Assembly (NCBI RefSeq): GCF_031143425.1
Contig: NW_027150045.1
Coordinates: 1 to 64,000 of the forward strand
Reading direction: 5' to 3'
Source: Pleurodeles waltl
Lineage: Eukaryota; Chordata; Amphibia; Caudata; Salamandridae
Length of the DNA: 64,000 nucleotides
Of this stretch, positions 32,766 to 43,429 are shown in pieces (the stretch's first letter is position 1; each line of letters opens with the position of its first letter). The notes below the pieces were generated by a model. That model made no database searches, was not told the origin of the DNA, and saw only the letters and a list, made by a program, of their open reading frames with translations. Made by a program: the position numbers and the translations under genes.

Positions 32766-34351
32766 TGATAACGCGTCCAGCCCTTATAAATTACCCGTAC
32801 CTGGACACGTTGGAGGTCGGTGAATCTTTTAGCCGAGTCGGGCTCTCCTCATCCTAGAATAGTTGGGTCATTCAGATCAATAATCAATAACTATTGTAAT
32901 CGGTAATCAATGCTCAATTAATAGATCAATATAGCACTTCAGAAATCAAGAACAGTTAGTATTTCGGCGCACAATGATCTTTCAGTCATGAATAACCACA
33001 CCAGTTTATTAAAAGTTAGTGAATTTATTTCCCTATATTAACAAAGCTAGCACAATGTATATAAGTCTCAAAACCAAATGATATATGTATATGAACATTA
33101 CTAACTGTCCATAGCGGCGGAAGAAACGCAATCTACGCAAAATCTGGATAATGATACACTCAGTTATGGCAATACAAATCACTAATATGACTAACTGTAT
33201 TTGACTAATTTCATACATTGGTCAGCATAACAAGATTTAAAATTTGCATGGTGCATCGAATGAATTCCTCAACTAACCTCTAATTAGCATTGGCATGTGG
33301 GGCTTCATGCAAAACGAATTTAGTCAACACAAATTTGGAAAACTTCTAGCTTTGAGCCCTATTAAAATAGCAGTTGGTACCTAAAAGGAAAAACACAATG
33401 CATAATACATTTATCCTTTCATATTTACCAAATACAATCAGCATTCAAGAAAAGTCTTCGGCCTTCAGGTACCGGTTCGAACAGCATGGGGCAGGTTTCA
33501 AAGGGGGCAAAGTTAAGGGCAAGCTTCCTTGCAGCGGCAAGGAGAATGGGGCAAAGTTACTTCATGGGCAAGACGGGGCAAATCAAAGTTAAAGTCTCTA
33601 GGGTGAGAATTCTTAAAGTCTCTTTCTCTTAGATAGAGAAAAGGGGCATCAGGGTGTCGTCCAAAATGGAGTCTGGCATCTGGCTTCAAATTGGCATCAA
33701 GGAAAAATGGCTGACTAAACTTTGTCCAGTGGGTTTAAATAAGAAACATTCTAAATTCTGCAGGGTCTTCCATTGGAGGGTTCATAGGTTAGCTTCAAAT
33801 TGTCCAATGAAATTTGTCTTTTTACTAGCGCTCAATTATGCATACATTGTCCTTGGAGCCTTGGAACACAAGTTGTAACATGGTTTGCCAATTATTTTTG
33901 GTATCTGTACCTTCATTGTCCGAACCTGCAGAGACTGACCTTGTATCAAAGGGGATGAAACCGGCCTAGTACGAAACCTTGAAGATAAGTGTATTAGTCA
34001 TCTCTGCTGGAAAAATACAACTTCAAGCAAGAATATATGTTTCATTAGTTCAAGGAAAAGCCACGCAGTTAGAATTTGAGACCAGGCAACTAGGCCAAAG
34101 CCTCTACTAAATTTAAGCTAAGCAAAACAGTTTCAAATAAGAAATCATGGCATACACTTGCAATTATGTCGGATTACTACAGTTTTCAATCCTTCATGAT
34201 TAATAAAGCTTGTTTACAATTATGGCGAACTACCCCTAGGGCACAATTTCCCTCGTACATTATTTTCTTTACTAAACTCGCACTAAATTATGTGCTTTTG
34301 ATTACACAATATATATGAATATATGTTGGACCCTCTTTTTCTGTGTCATCA
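32766..34351 (-). repeat. ERV 5' LTR
   Basis: 1586 bp; on the minus strand it starts TGATGACACAG and ends GCGTTATCA. It matches 20116-21689 with scattered substitutions and a short insertion near 33230-33240. Two AATAAA signals (complements of 33005-33010 and 33024-33029) mark the probable R region. I did not find a convincing TATA box. Confidence 0.93.
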
Positions 34352-35244
34352 GTCTACACCGCATTCGAACAGCTGAAAGAAATGGGCACCATGTTGGTAT
34401 AAGAATGGAGGTATAGGGTGGCCTGGACCTATTTCTCCAAAGGATAAATTAGGAGATATGAGATGTATTTAAAGAAAATATGCAAGCAGGCATTCTCAAA
34501 ACCAATTCTAGGGCACCTCCGTAGCCCATGGCTGAATGCCATGATAATTAAAATATGGGGATGAGAAGCTAGTAATTATTGTGCCTGAAACAAAGCAGAG
34601 GGCGTCACAGCTGAGTTTGTGAAGAGAATAATCATGGGGGCCCGCATCAATGCTGCGGCCATTTCACAATATTGCTAATAAGTTGACGAAGAGAAAGCAA
34701 GTGCCTGTGTATTCCATGAGAAAACGTAAGGGGAAGCATAAGATGAAACAGTAACATGGAAAAATGGAGGAGACAATATTAGTACTGGTATTTACGTAAA
34801 GTGATCTGCAGCCTCTGCAAAGCAAGACCAATCCATGAGTAGTACAATTATTTAATTGTAATTTAAGAAGGCCACATAATGAATATTTATAAGGGTATAA
34901 TGTGAGCTGATGACCACATAGTCCCTTGCTGTGCTGCCCTGGGCCTCTATTATTGTACTTGTGGCCCTCCAGACATGGCTCTGCAACTGGTCCTATATGG
35001 TGGTATTTCAGATGCCCAACACCTGACTCTCCTCTAATGTATTCATTATATGACACCCACATTCCACTTCATAGCTTTGAAGACCAAATCTTGCTGCATG
35101 ACCCAATGGGAAACCCACTCACAATATGGTGCAAGCAGGCATGCATTATCCAAGTAGGGTTGTGATGCTTACTGTGTCCTGCCATGTTATTGCTGCCCTA
35201 CACCAACTTGTAAGGACAGAAATGCAACATATTTACTACATAGG
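34352..35244. other. Unclassified DNA right of the retrovirus
   Basis: No reading frame with family features and no terminal repeats recognised. Confidence 0.4.
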
Positions 35245-35803
35245 ATGCATTTTTTTCATTTTACCCTGCGCTGGCGCACAAATAACTGCCTAGCACTAAT
35301 GCAGGCACACTTGCACCATGGTGCAAGTGCGTCTGCATTGTTAGCAGGATTTTTTATTTGCAGGAAGGACACCTTCCTCCACAATTACAATCCAGAGAGG
35401 CAGTTTCGTCTTCATTTATGTGCTACATGCAGCACACATTGTTGGAGAAAACAATAAGGAGAAATTAAGATATTTCTGATCTTTGCATTTCCCCTGGGAA
35501 GGCATAAAGTTCTGACACATTCCCAGGTTTACAGATTCTTGAAAATCTGGGAATGAGTCTAAACCCAAAGGTGTTGTGTGTGAACACCCACTGCAACACC
35601 CATGGTATGCCTCCCTGATGCTGTGTGAGGAACACAGTAACTTGCACTGCATTGCCTTCCACCATTTCTACAAGGTCATGTAAAGCCACACAAAGTGACT
35701 TTGCATGGCATTGTAGATATGGGTCTGCAAGATGTGCCGCAGGTGCGCCACAAAAAGTCACACACCAGTGGCATAAGTTTCTTATAAATAGGCCCCAGAT
35801 CTT
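35245..35803 (-). mobile_element. MITE-like element ending GGGGCCTATTTATAAG (minus strand)
   Basis: On the minus strand it begins GGGGCCTATTTATAAG (complement of 35788-35803). The distal part has tgcgctggcgcac and ttgcaccatggtgcaa palindromes (35265-35325). It resembles 16429-16760 in opposite orientation. The left end and target duplication are unclear. Confidence 0.4.
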
Positions 35804-36153
35804 TTGGTAGGTATTGTGGGACTTGTAGTCCTAGACACTGATGTTATACATTGCTCAAAAATAACAAGGACTCAGCACTGAAGCCAGGCTGGTGCACCAT
35901 ATCACACATGAACTTGACACACATCGCAGCTGTAGACTGGGCTGTATGACATGTATGTGTTCTTTAGTAACATTTCTCAGATGTGTGATTGGACATCTCA
36001 CCATTTCTATCCATTTCCCTTAAACTCAGCACAGTGAAGCACAGAAAGACAGCACGCTGCACAACAGAAACAGATGTGTTTAGTGCAATCGTCCCTTATT
36101 GACACTTACTCTGTGTGCCTTGTTGCTCCTCATGGGCTGCACTGTCATGTCCC

Positions 36154-36386
36154 TCTACACCCCCACCAACTCATCTGGGATGATTGTTGCCACCTGCTCC
36201 TCCAAGGGCATCAGCTCCACTTCGGTCTCAGGTCCTCCTCCTCCGGTGTGCATGGCTGCCTTCAGGTTGGTGTCCAGTTTCTACTTGTTCTTGTTCTTGT
36301 AGTTGTGACAGCACTTCTTGCAATCTGTCACAGTCCTCTTGACTTGCCCTACACTGTTGATTTTATTCACTATATATTTCCATATG
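36154..36386 (-). pseudogene. Myb/SANT-like DNA-binding protein remnant (Harbinger accessory type)
   Basis: On the minus strand from ~36386: V-N-K-I-N-S-V-G then K-R-T-V-T-D-C-K-K and Y-K-N-K, the pattern of a Myb/SANT-like helix-turn-helix (I-V-x-x-V-N-x-V-G ... R-T-x-x-x-C-x-K-x-x-x-D-x-K). A TAG at 36281-36283 interrupts it. After the stop the frame continues with G-G-G-G-P-E and an acidic tail to a stop at 36154-36156. PIF/Harbinger elements encode such a protein beside the transposase, where it helps bind the ends. The N-terminal part is lost. A domesticated gene is possible but the stop argues against it. Confidence 0.5.
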
Positions 36387-36404
36387 AGGAAGCATCCTGA
36401 ACAA

Positions 36405-36480
36405 AGACTCCTGAATAACGAAGTCGTGGAAAACGAAAGAGGAACAACGCTTTTGTTTTCCACGACTTCCTTGTTTAGGG
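36405..36480. other. Strong hairpin, 20-bp stem
   Basis: The 15-base arm GAAGTCGTGGAAAAC (36420-36434) is matched perfectly by its complement at 36455-36469. Five more pairs, one a G-T-type mismatch, extend the stem inward to 20 bp with a ~10-base loop. Imperfect pairing extends outward to roughly 36410 and 36480. It could be a MITE end, a fold-back element or a precursor-like hairpin. Confidence 0.7.
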
Positions 36481-36518
36481 CCTTAACCACGCATGTGCTG
36501 AACCTTGTACATGTGTGG

Positions 36519-38465
36519 TGTGAGAAAACAGGGCTGATTGCAGAGGCCCCCTAACTTTTTGCCCCCATTTTCCACTTTTTGCTGGGGTTTTCCTGACTCT
36601 GATGGTGCCCTGGGTACTGCTAACCAGTCCCAGGGCCTGTGCTCTGTGTAAAATGGATATGCAAATGAGGCTAATTATAATTGGCTAAGTTAACCTGCCT
36701 ATAAGTCCCTAGTATATGGTAGGGCATGTAGGTTTAGGGACCACAGCATAGGTAGTGCACCCATAGGTGCACTGCTGAGGTGCCCAGTGTCATTTTAAAG
36801 GCAGGCCTGCCTTGCTGGCTGCTTTTAAATTAAAGTTATATGCAAATTAGACTTTGGAATTAAAAGTAGTTCCAAAGTCTTAAACTACCTTATTTCTGCA
36901 TATAAGTCACCCCTAAGGTGTGCCCTATGTGCCCCTAGGGCTGGGTGTCATGTAACTATAAGTAGGGACCTTATAAAAATAGTTTTATAAGCCCTGGTGA
37001 GGTAAAAAGAGCCCAATTTGTTTTTCCCTCATTGTAGTGAATAGCCCACATAGGCTAGAATGGGAGATTTTATTTTAATTTTTAAAGTCCCCTTAAATGA
37101 TGGATACCAAGAGTTTGGTATCAAAATAATTGTTATAATAAACCCCAGAGCTTCCAGTTGTTGGATTTAATATAACGTGTTCAGGTAAAGAGTTTTAAAC
37201 TTTACCTGAAAAGTTGCCAATTTCAGCCCTGCATTGTTTTTGCTGCTGTGCTCTGATTGGCCAGCCTCTGGCAGCCTAGCCAGGCTGCCTTGATGAGGTG
37301 TGAAGTGGCCTGGCTTCACACAAAGGAATGTGCTTGTGGGAGGGAATCTGCCCTCAGCAGATGGTGAGGCAGGAAGGGGAGGGCTGCTAAACTGGTCTTC
37401 AAAGGCAGAGAAGGACATTTGGAGCAACCAGCAACACCCCCATATCCTGCAACCCCAGACAACTAGGTGTGTATGATTTTTAGCCAGATGTAACCTCCAA
37501 AAATCCGATTCAGCCATGATGGATTTTTGAAGAAGGTTGCCTCCTGGGATTGATTTTTGCCACACTTCCCAGGAAGTGGTCATCACAGGGGGAAGGGCCC
37601 TGCACCTGATTGGAGAATCAGGACCCCCTGTTTTTCACCCAGGAGCAAGGATAAAACTGGTAGACCTGCACCCACACCGGAGAGCCCCATCAGATTCCAA
37701 CAAGGAATTACCAAAGGAGAAGAAGGACTGCCCTGCTGGACCCCTGGCCTGCACCTGGAACCAGCACTCAGAAGGACTGCACCAGCTGCACACTTTGGCT
37801 TCACCACAAGAAGGACTTTGCCTGGCTTCAACTGGTTCAAGGAGGGACTCCCTGTTTGCTACAGGTGAAAAATTGCTAACCAGAGTCCCCTGCACCAACG
37901 CCTGAAGAAATCAACCAGCTGGCCACTGCCCAGTGGCAGAAAAGGAGTTTGCGCCAGATGCATTCTGGGAGTTGTAGTCTGCACCCCCAAGGACCATCTC
38001 AGAACTTCTGGACCCTTGGGGTGAGCTGTGGACCTCAAAAGAACCTTAAAAGGACATCTGGGAGAAGCCCCAGAAGTTTGGAGAAGTTTGGAGAACTTTT
38101 GAAAAAAAGCTCCATAGAGGGACCCACCCGCCGCGGCAACTCTAGCCGGCTTGCCTCAACCGCGACCCGGCCTGATTTGCTGGTTCGTCCCGGTAAAGAA
38201 AATCTCTGAAAAAGAGACTAAGTCCGAAGGTAAAAAGTTGACCAGGACCTCCCAGCCAGTGTATCTGAGGAGGGCTCCAGGGACACGGATCAAGATCCAG
38301 GTTTACTCCGGTCAAAGGATTTTCACCTCGAAAAAACTACTAAGTCCGAAGGAAAAAATCTCCACCGAGGACTCCCGCGAAGTGTATCCGGAGAAGGGCT
38401 CCAGGAGGTCGGATTGGGCTTGCAGGTTCGTCCCATTGAAGAAAATCTTCGAAAAAGAGACTAAG
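36519..38465 (+). mobile_element. Noncoding LTR-retrotransposon-like segment, truncated
   Basis: Starts near TGTGAGAAAACAGGG (36519) and runs as GC-moderate noncoding DNA with internal inverted stretches (aggtaaagagttttaaactttacct, 37173-37205). It continues through a purine-rich region into ~122-bp direct repeats (from 38221) and is cut at 38466 by a Harbinger-like end. I associate this sequence with an abundant salamander LTR family, from memory and unverified. No gag or pol is present. Confidence 0.5.
38221..38464 (+). repeat. 122-bp direct repeat, two copies plus a partial
   Basis: agtccgaagg starts at 38221 and 38343, 122 bp apart, and the next boundary (gactaag) falls at ~38465. Units share gaggactcccgcga/gacctcccagcca and gagggctccagg blocks but have diverged. 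A partial unit precedes at ~38165-38220. Confidence 0.75.
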
Positions 38466-38760
38466 GCCCTCATTACGGCTCTGGAGGTCGGTGGTAAAGC
38501 GGTGGAAAGACTGCAAACAGGCTGGCGGAAAAATAAATTGAAATATGACCGCGGCGGTGTCATCCGCCACTTCACCATTTCGACCGCCATGGCGGTGAAG
38601 ACCGCTGGGCTGGAGATTGCGGTCTCCAGCCCGGCAGTCGTCCCTAGACCGCCGACGGTATCAGGACCTTGCATACCGCCATGGATCTCAGGTGGTTGGG
38701 AACCGCCATGAGATCCATGGCGGTAGGCACGATCAGTGTCAGGGAATTCCTTCCCTGGCA
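38466..38760 (+). mobile_element. Harbinger-like hairpin-chain MITE, right end lost
   Basis: Begins GGCCCTCATTACGGC, close to the ends of the element at 10860-11384. The interior has gggctggaga/tctccagccc arms (38607-38632) and a perfect taccgccatggatctca/tgagatccatggcggta pair (38671-38725). A right terminal repeat was not found. Confidence 0.6.
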
Positions 38761-39084
38761 CTGATAGGGGTCTCCCCCACACCCAGCTACCCCCCACAAA
38801 TCCTCCACCCACCCCCCCCACCCCCCTGCCACCCCCAAAGGTGGCACAACCCCCCTCCCCACCCGACCCCGAACATGCACATATACATACCCCTACTACC
38901 ACACACCCCGAACATGCACATATACACACCCCTACATGCACACAACCCAAACATGCACATATACACATCCCTACACGCACACATACACCCCGACAACACA
39001 TATCCGTACACATACACACAGACATGCACACCGTCCGACCTGCACACATTTCCCATACACACAACACCCCCCTGCACGCATAAA
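38761..39084 (+). repeat. C-rich low complexity and a short CA-rich minisatellite
   Basis: 38770-38870 is C-rich (cccccacccccc). 38870-39060 holds imperfect ~30-bp repeats of aacatgcacatatacacaccc. Reading frames here are artefacts. Confidence 0.7.
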
Positions 39085-40449
39085 CCCAAAGATATTTCTG
39101 GTTAAATAGTATTAATTGTTCAAAAAGTGTTTGTTTTACTGTGGACTCTCTGTGTTTCAGGCAGCCTGGCCTCTTTTAAAGTGGTGTTTGTTTAAAAATC
39201 ATTTTTGCGGTGACTGTGTGAATTCCTTTGCTAGTTTGTGCCCCCTCCCTTCCCCTCCTCTGCCCCCATTTTTTTCACCCCTATTCTTAGTAAAAAGGCT
39301 ACATATATCTTTCAGAGTGTGGTTTTAGGAGACTGTTTTAATCTGTTTGTGTGATTTAAATTGTGCTTAAAAGCTGTCTGCCCCCCTGTGTTTTTGCCTT
39401 CAAAAAACCCTGATTTTTAGAGTGTGCGCCCAGCACTATTGCAGTGTTTGTCTCTTAAACAATCTCCCCCTTACCTGGAAAGTAGACTCTGCTAGCTTGG
39501 AAGTGTGGATTCAGCCTGTCTGTATCCAAGGAGATACTGAATAGAGCAGCAGTTGCCTCCCCCCTGGCCACAGGGACTGGACTTAGCTGATAGGTGCAGC
39601 AGAGACTCAGGGAGCCAGAGACCCGCCCCCCCACCTGCTCTGGCTCCTTAAGTTTGTGGAGGGAAGGCCAAAGACAGGCACCTCCATTTTGTGTTCCTCT
39701 GTGCATCTCCCCTGTGTCCTGATACAGCCCAGTGTTCAAGGATTGCAAAAAGATCTAGGTAAGGAGCCCAAAGATATTTCTGGTTAAATAGTATTAATTG
39801 TTCAAAAAGTGTTTGTTTTACTGTGGACTCTCTGTGTTTCAGGCAGCCTGGCATCTTTTAAAGTGGTGTTTGTTTAAAAATCGTTTGTGCTGTGACTGTG
39901 TGAATTCCCTTGCTAGTTTGTGGCACCCTTCTCCCCCTCTGCCCCCCTTTTTTTTCACCCCTATTCTTAGTAAAAAGGCTACATATATCTTTCAGAGTGT
40001 GGTTTTAGGAGACTGTTTTAATCTGTTTGTGTGATTTAAATTGTGCTTAAAAGCTGTCTGCCCCCTGTATCTTTGCCTTCAAAAAAGCCCGATTTTTAGA
40101 GTGTGCGCCCAGCACTATTGCAGTGTTTGTCTCTTAAACAATCTCCCCCTTACCTGGAAAGTAGACTCTGCTATCTTGGAAGTGTGGATTCAGCCTGTCT
40201 GTATCCAAGGAGATACTGAATAGAGCAGCAGTTGCCTCCCCCCTGGCCACAGGGACTGGACTTAGCTGATTGGCTCCCTGAGTCTCTGCTGCACCTGAGA
40301 CCCGCCCCCCCCCCACCTGCTCTGGCTCCTTAAGTTTGTGGAGGGAAGGCCAAAGACAGGCACCTCCATTTTGTGTTCCTCTGTGCATATTCCCTGTGTC
40401 CTGATACAGCCCAGTGTTCAAGGATTGCAAAAAGATCTAGGTAAGGAGC

Positions 40450-42705
40450 TGTTAGAAATGGGGTTTTTGGTTGGCAGTCAGGTTGCCCTCTGTCCAAGCA
40501 AGAACCCTCACTCTAGTCAGGGTAAGTCACACACAATCCAAAATCAGCCTGTGCTCACCCTCCGGTATCTTGGCACGAGCAGTCAGGCTTAACTTAGAAG
40601 GCAATGTGTAAAGCCTTTGTGCAATAAATCATACAACACCATAGCATAACACCACAAAAATACACCACACAGTATTTAGAAAAATATATAATATTTATCT
40701 GGGTATCTTCAGGTCAAAACGATCAAAGTTGCAATACGAATTTGTAAAGATATCACTGAAAAGTGATAGAAAGTGTCTTAAGTCTTTAGAAAGTAAACAA
40801 AGCCTCTTTCAAACACAAAGTACCTGGTTTCTGGTGGAAAATCTCCTCAGAGGGCCACAGGAGAAGAGGTGCATGGAAAACTGGTGTGTGCGTCGATTTC
40901 TCCTCAGCACACACGGACTTGCGTCGTTATTTTCCACGCGGGGAGTCGGGCGTCGTTTTCCGGCGCGCGGACAGTCTCTTACTGTGGTTTGCGGGGAGTA
41001 CCAGATGTCCCGGGTCTGTGCGTGGATTTTCCTGCTTGTTTTCCGGCTGCGCGTCGTTCTGCGGGGCTGCGTGTCGAAGTTTCGATCTCACGGCAGGCGT
41101 TGCATCGATTTCTCCGGCGGAGTCGGGCGGCGTTGTCCTTGCGAGGCCGTGCGTCAAAGTTTTGATCTCACGGCAGGCGTTGCGTCGATTTCTCCTGGAA
41201 AGTCGGGCGGCGTTGTCCTTGCGAGGCCGTGCGTCAAAGTTTCGATCTCACGGCAGGCGTTGCGTCGATTTCTCCTGCGGAGTCCGGCGGCGTTGTCCTT
41301 GCGAGGCCGTGCGCCAAAGTTTTGGTCGTCCCGAAGACGTCGCGTTGATCAGCGTCGGTGTGCGGCGTTTTTCTTGCCGCGGAACAAGCTGTGCGTCGAA
41401 AAGTTCGGCGCACGGAGCGTCCAAGAGGAAGAGAGAAGTCTTTTTGGTCCTGAGACTATAAGGAACAGGAGGCAAGCTCTATCCAAGCCCTTGGAGAGCA
41501 CTTTCACAGCCAGACAAGAGTTCAGCAAGGCAGCAGGGCAACAGCAAGGCAGCAGTCCTTTGTAGAAAGCAGACAGGTGAGTCCTTTGAGCAGCCAGGCA
41601 GTTCTTCTTGGCAGGATGTAGTTTCTGGTTCAGGTTTCTTCTCCAGCAAGTGTCTGATGAGGTAGGGCAGAGGCCCTGTTTTATACTAAGTTGTGCCTTT
41701 GAAGTGGGGGTGACTTCAAAGAGTCTCTAAGAAATGCACCAAGCCCCCTTTCAGTTCAATCCTGTCTGCCAGAGTCCCAGTAGGGGGTGTGGCAGTCCTT
41801 TGTGTGAGGGCAGGCCCTCCACCCTCCCAGCCCAGGAAGACCCATTCAAAATGCAGATGTATGCAAGTGAGGCTGAGTACCCTGTGTTTGGGGTGTGTCT
41901 GAGTGAATGCACAAGGAGCTGTCAACTAAACCTAGCCAGACGTGGATTGAAGGGCACAACAAGATTTTAGTGCAAAGAAATGCTCACTTTCTAAAAGTGG
42001 CATTTCTAGAATAGTAATATCAAATCCGACTTCACCATTCAGCAGGATTTTATATTACCATTCTGGCCATACTAAATATGACCTTCCTGCTCCTTTCAGA
42101 TCAGCAGCTGCCACTTCAACAATGTATGAGAGCAGCCCCAATGTTAGCCTATGAAGGGAGCAGGCCTCACAGTAGTGTGAAAACGAATTTAGGAGTTTTA
42201 CACTACCAGGACATATAACCACACAAGTACATGTCCTGCCTTTTACCCACACAGCACCCTGCTCTAGGGGTTACCTAGAGCACACATTAGGGGTGACTTA
42301 TGTATAGAAAAAGGGGAGTTCTAGGCTTGGCAAATACCTTTAAATGCCAAGTCGAAGTGGCATTGAAACTGCACACACAGGCCTTGCAATGGCAGGCCTG
42401 AGACAAGGTGAAGGGGCTACTGAGGTGGGTGGCACAACCAGTGCTGCAGGCCCACTAGTAGCATTTGATCTACCTGCCCTAGGCACATGTAGTGCACTCT
42501 ACCAGGGACTTACAAGTAAATTAAATAGTCAATTATGGATAACCCAATCAGTAGTACAATTTACACAGAGAGCATATGCACTTTAGCACTGGTTAGCAGT
42601 GGTAAAGTGCCCAGAGGTCAAAAACCAACAACAACAGGTCAGGAAAAATAGGAGGAAGGAGGCAAAAAGTTTGGGGATGTCCCTGTCAAAAAGCCAGGTC
42701 CAACA
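40450..42705 (+). mobile_element. Solo-LTR-like insertion, 2256 bp, TSD GGAGC
   Basis: Starts TGTTAGAAATGG and ends GGTCCAACA, so it has TG...CA ends with short inverted termini. The 5-bp repeat GGAGC flanks it (40445-40449, 42706-42710). The junction of tandem units 1 and 2 (39760-39775) shows the same place without the insertion, giving the empty site. There is no internal gag or pol and no second LTR, so it is a solo LTR or a small noncoding element. AATAAA is at 40623-40628. The same family, minus the left end, is at 1-2585. The plus-strand frame at 40729-41565 comes from a minisatellite and is not accepted. Confidence 0.85.
41071..41325 (+). repeat. 80-bp minisatellite inside the solo LTR
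   Basis: The marker tttcgatctcacggcaggcg or its variant starts near 41081, 41161 and 41241, exactly 80 bp apart, with a degraded fourth unit at 41321. It is rich in CpG (gcgtcg words). Confidence 0.88.
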
Positions 42706-43429
42706 GGAGCCCAAATATATTTCTGGTTAAATAGTATTAATTGTTCAAAAAGTGTTTGTTTTACTGTGGACTCTCTGTGTTTCAGGCAGCCTGGCCTCTT
42801 TTAAAGTGGCGTTTGTTTAAAAATCGTTTTTGCTGTGACTGTGTGAATTCCCTTGCTAGTTTGTGGCACCCCCCCCTCTGCCCCCCTTTTATCCACCCCT
42901 ATTCTTAGTAAAAAGGCTACATATATCTTTCAGAGTGTAGTTTAAGGAGAATGTTTTAATCTGTTTGTGTGATTTAAATTGTGCTTAAAAGCTGTCTGCC
43001 CACCTGTATTTTTGCCTTCAAAAAAGCCCGATTTTTAGAGTGTGCGCCCAGCACTATTGCAGTGTTTGTCTCTTAAACAATCTCCCCCTTACCTGGAAAG
43101 TAGACTCTGCTAGCTTGGAAGTGTGGATTCAGCCTGTCTGTATCCAAGGAGATACTGAATAGAGCAGCAGTTGCCTCCCCCCTGGCCACAGGGACTGGAG
43201 TTTAGTTAACTTGCTCCTTATATAGTTTCCTCGTGGTTGTTGCATATGCTGTTGTGATTGGTTGTTGGGAGATGGTTTTTCATTGGGTGCTAGCTCCAGG
43301 GATGCAGTTATGATTGGTGGTTAGGGCTGGGATTCTGATTGGCTGCTGGTTCTAGGGCTGTGATTGGTGGTTAGGGCTGGGATTCTAATTGGGTGCTGGT
43401 TCTAGGGCTGTGATTGGTGGTTAGGGCTG

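Larger units (their letters stand above)
20116..34351 (-). mobile_element. Class I endogenous retrovirus (gamma/epsilon-like), complete but dead
   Basis: Two direct LTRs (20116-21689 and 32766-34351) bound a minus-strand provirus with order 5' LTR, primer-binding site, leader, gag, protease, RT, RNase H, integrase, env, polypurine tract, 3' LTR. Gag and protease share a frame, the RT has a Y-I-D-D box, the integrase has a class I-type C-terminal domain, and the TM has a near-canonical immunosuppressive-region/CC block. These point to class I (gamma/epsilon-like). Over the first ~250 bp the LTRs differ at about 8 sites, so insertion is fairly old. Several frameshifts, a stop, altered catalytic residues and a MITE insertion make it non-functional. 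No target duplication was found at the ends. Confidence 0.92.
39085..43199 (+). repeat. 682-bp tandem repeat, three units, interrupted
   Basis: Units start with cccaaa(g/t)atatttctgg at 39085, 39767 and 42710. The first two are exactly 682 bp apart. The second unit ends at 40448, where a 2256-bp insertion (40450-42705) separates it from the third. The third stops at about 43199, where it runs into the 50-bp satellite. Units are nearly identical except for short indels and a 26-bp inversion between units 1 and 2. No coding. Confidence 0.93.

Noticed and set aside
38312..39105. Overlapping frames of 100-251 codons on both strands
   Set aside because: Produced by CA-rich and C-rich repeats and MITE palindromes.
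40729..41565. 278-codon plus-strand open frame
   Set aside because: It runs through the 80-bp minisatellite and LTR noncoding DNA. Its protein is low-complexity Arg/Ser/Cys with no family features.
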